This document shows positions 18,949 to 26,591 of a DNA stretch of 40,281 nucleotides, piece by piece. Position 1 is the stretch's first letter; every line of letters starts with the position of its first letter. A program made the translations under genes and the position numbers. This stretch comes from Sulfurimonas sp. (GTDB lineage Bacteria; Campylobacterota; Campylobacteria; Campylobacterales; Sulfurimonadaceae). The DNA lies in contig JALWSY010000168.1 of NCBI GenBank assembly GCA_027083035.1, positions 1 to 40,281 on the forward strand. Reading direction: 5' to 3'. The notes under the pieces were generated by a model, which worked only from the letters and a program-made list of their open reading frames with translations, ran no database searches and had not been told where the DNA came from.

Positions 18949-19560
18949 ATGACTTTTAGTAACTCTGCGGAGTTGTTGTCTTTTCATTGGGTAGCTTACT
19001 CCATTTATGCAGCTATGATTATATCTGTTGTTGCATGGTTTGGGTACAACCTTACAAGAAAAGAGGCAAAATCAGTTTTTAGAATACCATTTTACTGGTA
19101 TATGGCGTTTTTAGTAGCAGGGGGTGTTGGACACCATATCTTTACATACAATACTATTCCATGGGTGTCTCAGGATATAGATAGACACAATATCACTCCT
19201 GATGCAAAGTATGAGTTTGAGATAGAGGATCACAAGTGGATAAATCTTCCTAAAAAGATAACTATTCAGTGTGGAGAGACAGTTGAGTTTGATGTACATA
19301 GTCGCGACTTGGTATATGGCTTCGGTCTTTTTAGAAAAGATGGTTCTATGGTCATGCAGATGCAGGTAAATCCGGGAACAGATATCAATGGTATTCTTGA
19401 TTCAAATGATATTCTTTGGACTTTTCACCATAATGGTCTTTTTGATTTAACCTCTACTGAGTATTCTGGACCTGATGAGTATAGTGAAGATGGTGAGGAT
19501 CTAATGTTAGTGAAGGATTTTGTTGAAGTTGTAGGTTGTGAGAATGGAGGTGCAAAATGA
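18949..19560 (+). CDS. cupredoxin-type subunit II of a heme-copper NO reductase-like complex, CuA ligands lost
   Basis: This 203-residue protein has two membrane helices (about 14-33 and 48-66) and a C-terminal cupredoxin domain, the architecture of cytochrome oxidase subunit II. Family marks are FDVHSRDLVYGFGLF and MVMQMQVNPG. The CuA motif is missing: H117 is kept, but the CxxxC-type ligands align with S169 and S173 (STEYSG), and the second His aligns with Glu177. The domain probably does not bind CuA and may serve as a structural subunit or bind quinol. Its stop overlaps the start of subunit I (ATGA), so they are coupled. The alignment was made by eye. Subunit II proteins without CuA are known in quinol oxidases and some NOR families. 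Confidence 0.82.
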   Translation: MTFSNSAELLSFHWVAYSIYAAMIISVVAWFGYNLTRKEAKSVFRIPFYWYMAFLVAGGVGHHIFTYNTIPWVSQDIDRHNITPDAKYEFEIEDHKWINLPKKITIQCGETVEFDVHSRDLVYGFGLFRKDGSMVMQMQVNPGTDINGILDSNDILWTFHHNGLFDLTSTEYSGPDEYSEDGEDLMLVKDFVEVVGCENGGAK

Positions 19561-21245
19561 GTTTTACGAAAAATCTAATAGAGGGTACTAACTTTGATCA
19601 CACAAATTTAAATGCTCTGCAAAAGGTAACTCTGCGTGCAGTTGTTATGGCATTTTTGTTTTATGGTTTGGTTGCGATTGAGGGAATGATAATGCGTATG
19701 GTTGAAGTTGGACACTCTCCACTTAATCCTGTGCCTGATCAATTTTTTCATCCAGAACACTTCTTCTCAATCATGACAGTACACCCGATAGTAGGTATTT
19801 TTGGTTCTACTTATCAGTTGGTTTTTGCTGCTTTTATGTTTTTGGTACCATACCTTACAAAGAAGCCACTCTATAGCATTAAACTTGCAAACTGTGTTTG
19901 GTTGCTGATTACGATAGGGACAGCTTTAGCGTGGATAGCTGCTTTTGTATGGAACTATGCACCGCTTTATACGCTCTACTGGCCACTTCCAGCTGATACT
20001 CATCAGTTTAAGGTAGTTGGTGGTATAGTATTTGTTATCGGTGTAGCACTTATTATGGTGGGAACTTTAGGGTTTATCTATAATATTTACGCGACTATTT
20101 TTGCCCGTGTTGGTGTGCATAAAAATAAAACAACAAAAGAGTTACTTATCTCTGGTTTTGGTGTAGATGGTATGCTTAACCTCATGAATAAGCTTCGTGG
20201 AAAACAGCCTTACACGAAAGAGCCGGCTCTTGCTCTGCCTGTTGTTGCTATCTTCCGTGGAACGGTAGATACATTTTTAGACGCTATTGTGATTCTAGCC
20301 GCAGGTATTTTAATCTTAGTTTATCTGGTATTTGATGCAAGTGGTAACGCTTTGGATGTTACAGCGGTTGATGCACTATTGTATAAAAACTTCTTTTGGT
20401 GGGGACTTGACCTTGTTGCTGATGGTCTTGTACTTATCTATGTAGCGGGTTCTTGGTATCTTTTAGCGACACTTATTACAGGACAAAAACTTTTCATGGA
20501 AAATGTTGCGCGTGCAGCGTTAATGCTTGAGCTTCTTGTTTCATGGATGGTTTGGTCGCATCACCTACTTGGTGATCAAGGACAGCCTGAGATGATGAAA
20601 CTTATCTCTGGTGAGATGGTGACAGCTTTTGAGTTACTTACACAAGGTTTAGCACTTTTTATTACTTTAGTGACACTTTGGAAAGCGCGTCCTCTTAAAA
20701 TGACTATGGAGTTAAAATATCTTCTTGGTGGTTTAGTTGGTTTTGGTCTGGCTGTTCCTGCTGCGATTATTCAAGCAGATATGGGTATGAACCGTGTTTT
20801 ACATAACACGCAATGGATTATTGGAGCGCACGTGCATATCGCACTTATTGTTGGGCTTTACATGACACTCTATAGCGCTCTGTATGTTCTGTGGCCACTT
20901 GTTACAAACAACACAAAGCTTTACTCAAGTAAGCTCTCAAATGCACACTTCTGGTTACACCTCATAGGTGGTATTGGTATGGGTGCATTTATGGGAATGG
21001 CTGGTCTTGATGGAATGCTTCGTCGTCACCTTTATGTTGATGGACAGTTTAATCCAGACATGGTTTTTGCAGCGATTTTTGGAAGTATGCTTCTTTTAGC
21101 ATGGATAATCTTCCTTTACAATATCGTGATGAGTGTTGGTGTGAAAGGTCTCATAGGTATCTTCTTACCAGCAAAAGATAAAACAGCTTCTTATGGGATA
21201 GAAGAGGAGTTAGAGCCAGCAGATGATCCTGCTTTTGCTAACTAG
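19557..21245 (+). CDS. heme-copper superfamily catalytic subunit, NO reductase-like (possible gNOR type)
   Basis: This 562-residue protein has about 14 membrane helices. H76 (SIMTVHPIVG) fits the low-spin heme ligand of helix II. H335-H336 (VWSHHLLGD) fit two ligands of the non-heme metal, and H425 and H427 (GAHVHIAL) the high- and low-spin heme ligands. The helix VI segment FFWWGLDLVADGLV lines up with WWxVHLWVEG of NorB rather than the HPEVY of oxygen reductases. The expected His is Asp285, and the following Glu is Asp289. The site would thus have two His plus two Asp, arguing for NO chemistry with Fe and against oxygen reduction. From memory this resembles gNOR enzymes proposed for Campylobacterota; the activity is inferred. 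Quinol is the likely donor because the partner lacks CuA and no cytochrome c gene is adjacent. Confidence 0.82.
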   Translation: MSFTKNLIEGTNFDHTNLNALQKVTLRAVVMAFLFYGLVAIEGMIMRMVEVGHSPLNPVPDQFFHPEHFFSIMTVHPIVGIFGSTYQLVFAAFMFLVPYLTKKPLYSIKLANCVWLLITIGTALAWIAAFVWNYAPLYTLYWPLPADTHQFKVVGGIVFVIGVALIMVGTLGFIYNIYATIFARVGVHKNKTTKELLISGFGVDGMLNLMNKLRGKQPYTKEPALALPVVAIFRGTVDTFLDAIVILAAGILILVYLVFDASGNALDVTAVDALLYKNFFWWGLDLVADGLVLIYVAGSWYLLATLITGQKLFMENVARAALMLELLVSWMVWSHHLLGDQGQPEMMKLISGEMVTAFELLTQGLALFITLVTLWKARPLKMTMELKYLLGGLVGFGLAVPAAIIQADMGMNRVLHNTQWIIGAHVHIALIVGLYMTLYSALYVLWPLVTNNTKLYSSKLSNAHFWLHLIGGIGMGAFMGMAGLDGMLRRHLYVDGQFNPDMVFAAIFGSMLLLAWIIFLYNIVMSVGVKGLIGIFLPAKDKTASYGIEEELEPADDPAFAN

Positions 21246-21254
21246 ATTTTTAAG

Positions 21255-21275
21255 GTACAGGCTCTCTGCCTGTAC
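21255..21275 (+). other. intercistronic hairpin after the NO reductase-like catalytic gene
   Basis: GTACAGGC-TCTCT-GCCTGTAC is a perfect eight-base stem with a five-base loop, ten bases after the subunit I stop. There is no T-run. It could protect the 3' end of the NOR message or act as a weak terminator before the next gene. Confidence 0.6.
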
Positions 21276-21293
21276 AAATAAGAGGAAAATGAT

Positions 21294-21899
21294 TTGGTAA
21301 ATTTACAGCGTGTAGCCCAAGAGATAAAGAGTGTCGGACTTTACGATTTGGTACTGCAGGATGTACAGCGCTATGCAGGCAAACAGAGAGTAAGTGAGGA
21401 GGAGATTCTTGCACTTTTAGAGAAACATCCGCAACTATTACAGGATTATATGCAGATAAATGTAGAGTACAACCTCTCAAACATTCACTTAGAAGATATA
21501 AAAACAGAAGATTTAAAAGATGATTGCAAGGCAAAGGCAGAGCAGATAAATAAAAACTTTGCGCTTTTAAAAGATTTGGAGAAATATACTCTTGATTTTG
21601 AACAGAGTGCCACTCTTGTTATCATCTTTTCAATCGAGTTTTTTGTACTCTTTTCGGTGCAGTATTTTATTGTTTTGCTTAATCTCAAAGATTGGCAATG
21701 GTGGATATATACGCTCTTTGCATCATCTGTTGCCATCGCCTACTGGTATGGTAAAAAAGAGAGTAAAATATATGCAAAAAACAAAAAAATATATGATAGA
21801 GTCTATGAAGAGACACTCTCTTTGTTAGATACACTTGAGCAGGAGGGCTGCATCAAAAAAGAGGATCTACTTGTCTGGGAGTGTGAAGAGCATGTCTAA
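21294..21899 (+). CDS. unknown membrane protein downstream of the NO reductase-like genes
   Basis: This 201-residue protein comes from a TTG start. GAGGA lies seven bases before the TTG, which is optimal, whereas the nearer ATG at 21289 opens only a three-codon ORF (ATG-ATT-TGG-TAA). The N-terminal half is soluble and helical. It is followed by two membrane helices (about 102-125 and 130-150, with WQWWIYTLFASSVAIAYWYG) and a helical C-terminal tail with Cys near LEQEGCIKK and VWECEEHV. I recognise no family. It follows the NOR-like genes by 48 bases and overlaps the YcxB-like gene, so it probably belongs to the same transcript and may act in assembly or quinol access. That role is a guess from position. 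Confidence 0.75.
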   Translation: MVNLQRVAQEIKSVGLYDLVLQDVQRYAGKQRVSEEEILALLEKHPQLLQDYMQINVEYNLSNIHLEDIKTEDLKDDCKAKAEQINKNFALLKDLEKYTLDFEQSATLVIIFSIEFFVLFSVQYFIVLLNLKDWQWWIYTLFASSVAIAYWYGKKESKIYAKNKKIYDRVYEETLSLLDTLEQEGCIKKEDLLVWECEEHV

Positions 21900-22380
21900 A
21901 AGCATAGAGTTAGAGTTAGTGTGGGGTAAAGAAGAAGCACTCAAGGGGAGTAAACTCTACTATGATTACGATATGCGCCACTCTGCAAAGCGCTACATCG
22001 GCTGGGCATTTGTAGGATTGGTACAGTTTGGAATAGTTGGTGCGCTCAAACATGACTCTTTTGGATTACTTTATATCTCCACTTTTTTAGTGCTTTACTG
22101 GTACTATGGACGGTGGTATTTGCGTAAAATGATGATAGAACGGTTTTATAAAAAGAGCAATTCTAAAGATACAACACTTAAACTAAGTATCTCAAAAGAG
22201 GGGTTACAGATAAAAGAGGAACGAATCTCATGGGATGCAGTTGTGAAAGTGATAGAGACAGAAGAGGGATTTTTACTCAATACTACGGAAAATATACTCT
22301 TTTTAGAGAAGAGTTTTTTTCAAAAACCTGAAGACATTAGTTATTTTAAATCTTTACTTAAAGAGAAGAAAAAATTATGA
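21892..22380 (+). CDS. YcxB-like membrane protein
   Basis: This protein has 162 residues from ATG 21892 (MSKSIELELVWGKEE). The track start at 21835 lies well inside the previous gene and is less likely. Two membrane helices (about 35-75, around IGWAFVGLVQFGIVGAL and LLYISTFLVLYWYYGRWYLR) are followed by a C-terminal domain TLKLSISKEGLQIKEERISWDAVVKVIETEEGFLL. That pattern matches the YcxB-like family of unknown function. The gene overlaps the preceding stop by eight bases and overlaps the next small gene, so all are translated together. GAAG acts as a weak ribosome binding site. Confidence 0.75.
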   Translation: MSKSIELELVWGKEEALKGSKLYYDYDMRHSAKRYIGWAFVGLVQFGIVGALKHDSFGLLYISTFLVLYWYYGRWYLRKMMIERFYKKSNSKDTTLKLSISKEGLQIKEERISWDAVVKVIETEEGFLLNTTENILFLEKSFFQKPEDISYFKSLLKEKKKL

Positions 22381-22478
22381 TGCACTACTTTTTTATGGTA
22401 GCAGTTGCACTTTTTGTTATCGGTCTTTTGGTAGTTGGTGCGATTATGGACAAAGAAGATATGGAAGATAAAGAGTAA
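22377..22478 (+). CDS. 33-residue single-helix membrane protein
   Basis: This gene is too short for the ORF track. ATG at 22377 overlaps the stop of the YcxB-like gene. It encodes MMHYFFMVAVALFVIGLLVV, then GAIMDKEDMEDKE: one membrane helix of about 20 residues and an acidic cytosolic-type tail. Tiny one-helix proteins of this shape are common accessory subunits of respiratory oxidases (CcoQ and CydX are examples). Its place at the end of the NOR-like cluster makes a similar role plausible. The codons look coding (hydrophobic core, charged tail, tight overlap). The family is not recognised. Confidence 0.65.
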   Translation: MMHYFFMVAVALFVIGLLVVGAIMDKEDMEDKE

Positions 22479-22518
22479 AAATTAATCACAAATGAATTAA
22501 AAATCATACAAATTTAGC

Positions 22519-22524
22519 TATAAT
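22519..22524 (+). promoter_or_regulatory. probable -10 element of the DmsB-DmsC fusion gene
   Basis: AGCTATAATCC contains a perfect TATAAT 29 bases before the GTG/ATG start. It suggests that this gene has its own transcript, separate from the FNR-box operon upstream. I see no FNR-type box near it. Confidence 0.55.
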
Positions 22525-22552
22525 CCGATGCATATTAAGTTGGAGAATTATT

Positions 22553-24127
22553 GTGATGCAGACACCATTAGAGAGTTTTATAGACCATAAAGCAGAGACT
22601 GGGATGCAGTGTGGATCCTACTCTATCGACATACCAAAACTCAAAGAGGGTGAGCAGTATAGATTTCACTTTGATGCAGTTGCCTGTGTGGGGTGTCGCT
22701 GTTGTGAAGTGGCGTGTAATGAGCAAAATAATAATCCAGCAGATATAAAATGGCGTCGAGTTGGTGAGATGGAGGGTGGAGAATTTCCAGCCTTTACCCA
22801 GATGTTAAACTCTATGAGCTGTAACCATTGTGTGGATCCAGAGTGTTTGCGTGGGTGTCCTACTACTTCATACATTAAGATAGAAGAGACGGGAATCGTT
22901 GTGCATGATGATGATACCTGTATTGGGTGTCAGTATTGTACTTGGAACTGCCCTTATGGTGTACCTGTTTTTCATGAAGAGCGTAACATCGTAACAAAGT
23001 GTCATATGTGTCATGAGAGACTCGATGTCGGTCAATCTCCAGCCTGTGTACAAGCCTGCCCAGCAGGAGCCATTGAGATAGAAGCTGTTAATGTTGCAGA
23101 GTGGTTAGAGGAGCAGATAGATAAAGAGGCAAATATGCCATTTCTTCCAGACGCACGCATAACAAACTCAACTACACGCTATACACTTCCAGAGAATTTA
23201 CCTGAAAATATGAAAGAGATGGATGAGCATATTCTCAAGCCTGCACATAAAGAGTTACCGCTTGTTTTTATGACTGTTTTAACACAAATATCTATAGGTG
23301 GGTTTTTAGCACTCTTTTTAGGAGACTTGATGAGTCTCTTTGGTTTTGAGGCAACAAACTGGATAATGGCACTCTTTGTGATGCTGCCAGCTGCCTTTGG
23401 TTTGCCCCTTTCAGCTCTGCATCTTGGTCGTCCATTTTTAGCAATGACAGCTATGAAAAATATCAAAACCTCTTGGCTCTCTCGTGAAGCTTTAGCCCTT
23501 GGACTCTTTACAGCTCTTATGAGTGGAGTGATAGCGGCATACTTCTTTGAACTCAATCAGGCACTTCGTTTAGCCTTGGAAGGGGTAACTTTGGCTATAG
23601 GCATTTATGGTATCTATTCACAAGCGATGATTTACCGCATCAAAGCACGACCATCATGGAACAGACCTACAACAAACTTGAAGTTTTTTGGTGTGGCGTA
23701 TGTAGGGATTTTCTTACTTGCATTTTTAAGTTCATTGCTTAGTTTAAGTGATGTTGTTGTCCCACTTATAGCGCTAGGAATGTTGGGAGCATTGGCACAA
23801 CTCTTCTTTACCTATGAAGATACAAGGAGTTTAGATACTATAAAAGAGAATGTGTATCAACTCCAACGAACAAAAAGATTGCTCAATGAAAACTTTGCAA
23901 ATCTGCATAAAACGCGTTTGATAAGCTTGGTAATAGCAGGATTATTACTTCCTCTTTTAGCTTTGGTTTTTGCAGGAAGTGGTCTATTTGGATATGCATC
24001 ATTAGTGATGTTTTTTGTTTTAGTTATTAGTTTTATAAGTGAGATAAGTGATAGATTTTTATTTTATACAACAGTAGTACCACTTGGTATGGCAGGTGGT
24101 TTCTTTGTTGGAAAGCAGAGACACTAA
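22553..24127 (+). CDS. fused iron-sulfur (DmsB-like) and membrane anchor (DmsC-like) protein
   Basis: This 524-residue fusion has an N-terminal DmsB-type ferredoxin domain (about 35-190) with sixteen Cys in four groups: CVGCRCCEVAC, CNHCVDPECLRGC, CIGCQYCTWNC, and CHMC...CVQAC (from C150). It should hold four [4Fe-4S] clusters. The C-terminal half (about 235-520) has about eight helices of a DmsC-type quinol-binding anchor (LPLVFMTVLTQISIGGF, LHLGRP). It would pass electrons between quinone and a molybdopterin enzyme, but no catalytic partner is adjacent. No signal peptide or Tat motif is present, so the clusters should face the cytosol. GGAG lies seven bases from GTG 22553 and ten from ATG 22556, and either could be the start. 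Confidence 0.88.
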   Translation: MMQTPLESFIDHKAETGMQCGSYSIDIPKLKEGEQYRFHFDAVACVGCRCCEVACNEQNNNPADIKWRRVGEMEGGEFPAFTQMLNSMSCNHCVDPECLRGCPTTSYIKIEETGIVVHDDDTCIGCQYCTWNCPYGVPVFHEERNIVTKCHMCHERLDVGQSPACVQACPAGAIEIEAVNVAEWLEEQIDKEANMPFLPDARITNSTTRYTLPENLPENMKEMDEHILKPAHKELPLVFMTVLTQISIGGFLALFLGDLMSLFGFEATNWIMALFVMLPAAFGLPLSALHLGRPFLAMTAMKNIKTSWLSREALALGLFTALMSGVIAAYFFELNQALRLALEGVTLAIGIYGIYSQAMIYRIKARPSWNRPTTNLKFFGVAYVGIFLLAFLSSLLSLSDVVVPLIALGMLGALAQLFFTYEDTRSLDTIKENVYQLQRTKRLLNENFANLHKTRLISLVIAGLLLPLLALVFAGSGLFGYASLVMFFVLVISFISEISDRFLFYTTVVPLGMAGGFFVGKQRH

Positions 24128-24148
24128 TAACTTAGGAACGATGTGTGC

Positions 24149-24154
24149 TATAAT
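24149..24154 (+). promoter_or_regulatory. promoter of the MSHA-like pilus operon
   Basis: TGTGCTATAAT is an extended -10 element 31 bases before the first gene. Everything from 24186 to 32848 lies downstream with overlaps or very short gaps and could be one transcript. Confidence 0.6.
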
Positions 24155-24185
24155 ACTTCAAAATAATTAAATAAAAAGAAGTTTG

Positions 24186-25583
24186 ATGAGTAAGTTTTAT
24201 AGTCTCTCTATTGATGATGATTTTGTATCTCTGCTCTATGTAGATAGTAATTCTAAGGGGTTTTCTATTTTACAAGAGGAGGTGCTTGAGCTAAGTGAAC
24301 TTGAGACCTTTATAGATGCAAAACAAGATGTTTATATCTCCTGTGACCAAGAGTATATCATAGATGACTTGGTTGCAGTTCCCTCTGTTATAAAAAATAA
24401 ATCAACAGTTAGAAATTATATTTTACATCAACTAAAAAAGGCAGACCCCCAAAAACAGATACTTTTTAACTATAGGGAGTTACCAAAGCAAAAGGATGAA
24501 GAGAATGTTACCTATCATGTTGATGGTGTTGATGAGGTAGAATTTTCAAAATCTTTAGAGATGGTGAAAGATTGGGAAAAAATTAAGTCAGCTACTCTCT
24601 CTAAATTTTCACTTTTAGCACTCTCAAATCAATGTATAAAAGAGAAAGCATACATCTCTGTATATACAAGTGGGAAAAAGATTCTTATTTTAGCGATAGC
24701 AGATAAGGAGATTCTCTTCTCCCGATCAAATGTTATCTCCTCTCCTACAGCAGAGTCACTACAGCTTGATATGACAGCAGAGATTAATCAAACGATTTCC
24801 TACATTCAACAGCAGTATAGAGATACTCAATTCAGTACAATTGTTTTAAGCGGGCAGATGGCTATTGATGATAGAATAGCAGAGCAACTTCTGATGCTAA
24901 ACACACTACCAATATGTATCTTGTATCCAAACTATTTAGTCAAAAATATTGAAGCAGAGGTGGGACATTCTCATATTCTTACTATTGGAAACTTATTTGT
25001 TCCTAAAGAACATCAGTTTTTTCCAACAGCACTATTGGGATTAAAACAGTTTACATTTACAACTAATCTGCTTTTGGCTCTCTCAACTATCATCTTACTC
25101 GTAGTTTCTTATTTTACATTTGATGAATATCTACGTTACTCAGATTTACTAGAACAGTATCATACCATTAAAGATAGACTGCTCAATACTGTGCGTCACA
25201 CCAAAACACTCTCTCAAGAGGATTTAGAAAAGAGTCTCAACCATCTTAATATAGCTAAAAAGCATCTTAAAAATCATCCGTCAGATACGGTGATAGAACT
25301 TAAGCCTTTAATTAGTTTACAGAAACCTTCTGCTTGGGAGTGGAGTCATGAAAATGATGTTCTTAACTTAAGTGCGAAGTTTGAAAAGCCGTTTAAAACT
25401 TTGGGTGGATTACATGAGTTTGAGTTAGAGTTTGATAGTCGATTGGATGATATTAACGGATCAGATAACTTTATGAAACTGCCAAATACAAATTATAAAA
25501 AGCTTTATTTTACTACAGAAGTCAAAATGGTACCTAAAACGCAGAACCGTGATGTATCAGCTCCACAAGCAAGGGTAGAGTAA
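24186..25583 (+). CDS. MshI/PilM-GspL-like pilus assembly platform protein
   Basis: This protein has 465 residues from ATG 24186 (the track starts one codon earlier at TTG). The N-terminal 280 residues look like the divergent actin-like fold of PilM/GspL/MshI. One membrane helix follows (about 283-303, TNLLLALSTIILLVVSYFTF), then a periplasmic coiled-coil and a small alpha/beta domain. In MSHA and type II systems this protein links the assembly ATPase to the periplasmic alignment complex. Overall sequence similarity is too low for certainty, but the position directly before MshJ/K/L-like genes fits. An AAAGAAG ribosome binding site is present. The stop overlaps the next start by one base (TAATG). 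Confidence 0.75.
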   Translation: MSKFYSLSIDDDFVSLLYVDSNSKGFSILQEEVLELSELETFIDAKQDVYISCDQEYIIDDLVAVPSVIKNKSTVRNYILHQLKKADPQKQILFNYRELPKQKDEENVTYHVDGVDEVEFSKSLEMVKDWEKIKSATLSKFSLLALSNQCIKEKAYISVYTSGKKILILAIADKEILFSRSNVISSPTAESLQLDMTAEINQTISYIQQQYRDTQFSTIVLSGQMAIDDRIAEQLLMLNTLPICILYPNYLVKNIEAEVGHSHILTIGNLFVPKEHQFFPTALLGLKQFTFTTNLLLALSTIILLVVSYFTFDEYLRYSDLLEQYHTIKDRLLNTVRHTKTLSQEDLEKSLNHLNIAKKHLKNHPSDTVIELKPLISLQKPSAWEWSHENDVLNLSAKFEKPFKTLGGLHEFELEFDSRLDDINGSDNFMKLPNTNYKKLYFTTEVKMVPKTQNRDVSAPQARVE

Positions 25584-26101
25584 TGGTGAAAATAGTTATA
25601 ATTTTTCTAAATCTTGCACTCTCTATCCTCTTCTTGAGTCTCATCTCTTGGTTTGAAGCCAAAGAGAGTGAGATTAAAAATGTAAATCGTAAACATAAAA
25701 GTGATATTAGGAAATTAAAAAAAATTCCTGCTATTAACAAGGCTATTGAAGAGAAAGTACGACCTGCTTTAAAGATTCAACCAAAGAGCGCCGAAGAGGC
25801 TGATTTAAAACTTATAAAGTTCTTTGATAAGTATGCAGAGGGGTACAACTTTGAGATAAATCAATACACATATAGTGATAACATAGCACACTATTTGGAT
25901 ATTACATACACTTTGGATCGTAATGAGAAAAAACTTTTAAATGAGTTTATGCAGATGCAGTTTCAGAGTGGTTTTATACAGTTTAAAAAGTTTCAACTAA
26001 AAAAGATGAAGCTAGTAGGAGAGATACAGTTGGTACAACCCTTTGCAAGTGCTAATCCAGAACCTATTCAAGAAGAGGTGACTGATGTTCCACCTGAATA
26101 A
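25583..26101 (+). CDS. MshJ/PilO-like pilus assembly protein
   Basis: This 172-residue bitopic protein has a membrane helix at about 3-24 (VKIVIIFLNLALSILFLSLISWF), a coiled-coil stretch, and a periplasmic ferredoxin-like domain of the PilO/GspM/MshJ kind (about 70-155). Such proteins form the alignment complex that couples the inner-membrane platform to the secretin. Assignment rests on architecture and gene order, since primary sequence in this family is poorly conserved. Its start is coupled to the preceding stop, and its end overlaps the next gene by 17 bases. Confidence 0.68.
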   Translation: MVKIVIIFLNLALSILFLSLISWFEAKESEIKNVNRKHKSDIRKLKKIPAINKAIEEKVRPALKIQPKSAEEADLKLIKFFDKYAEGYNFEINQYTYSDNIAHYLDITYTLDRNEKKLLNEFMQMQFQSGFIQFKKFQLKKMKLVGEIQLVQPFASANPEPIQEEVTDVPPE

Positions 26102-26591
26102 CACACAACTTTTTAAGCTAATCATGCCTTTCATACTCGCTTCAATCTTGTATGTTTATAGTGATGATATTATGCAAGATGCAGACTCTGTTTTTCCAAC
26201 GATTCAGCAGTATTCAAACAAAGAACTTGATGAAAAAGCTAAGGTCTATTTGAAAATTCAAAGAGATCGGGATGTTTATGCCACTATTGTATCACAGATG
26301 CAAAAAAGAGAGAAAAACAGAAACTGGATTGTAGAGAATCTTCTGTATGAGAAAAAGAGTGAAAAAAGCATTCCAATTGTAAAAAAAGAGGTTGTTAGAA
26401 AAAAGAAAATAGCCAAAGAGCAACATTGGAAACTTCAAATATTATATCCTAATAAAAAAGTGGCTATAATAAACTCCAAAATAGTACATGAAGGCTTCAT
26501 GGTTGATGGAGCTAAGGTTATAAAAATAATGCAAAATAAAGTACTTCTTAAAACTAAAAAAGGTAAAAAATGGCTCTCTTTATTCCACTAG
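26085..26591 (+). CDS. MshK/PilP-like pilus assembly protein
   Basis: This 168-residue protein has an N-terminal membrane or signal helix (about 10-25, LFKLIMPFILASILYVY), a helical lysine-rich linker (about 75-110), and a small C-terminal beta domain (WKLQILYPNKKVAIINSKIVHEGFMVDGAKVIKI). That C-terminal fold is typical of MshK/PilP/GspC homology regions that touch the secretin. It overlaps the secretin gene by 22 bases. The family name is from order and fold, not from strong sequence motifs. Confidence 0.65.
   Translation: MFHLNNTQLFKLIMPFILASILYVYSDDIMQDADSVFPTIQQYSNKELDEKAKVYLKIQRDRDVYATIVSQMQKREKNRNWIVENLLYEKKSEKSIPIVKKEVVRKKKIAKEQHWKLQILYPNKKVAIINSKIVHEGFMVDGAKVIKIMQNKVLLKTKKGKKWLSLFH

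Noticed and set aside
19557-21245. cbb3-, ba3- or aa3-type oxygen reductase
   Set aside because: The helix VI segment aligns with NorB rather than an HPEVY/oxygen-reductase motif, the expected His is Asp, and subunit II lacks CuA. NO reductase-like is the better fit.
21835-21891. Longer N-terminus (MSRRAASKKRIY...) for the YcxB-like gene
   Set aside because: It lies within the preceding gene. The ATG at 21892 gives a normal N-terminus and a short coupled overlap.
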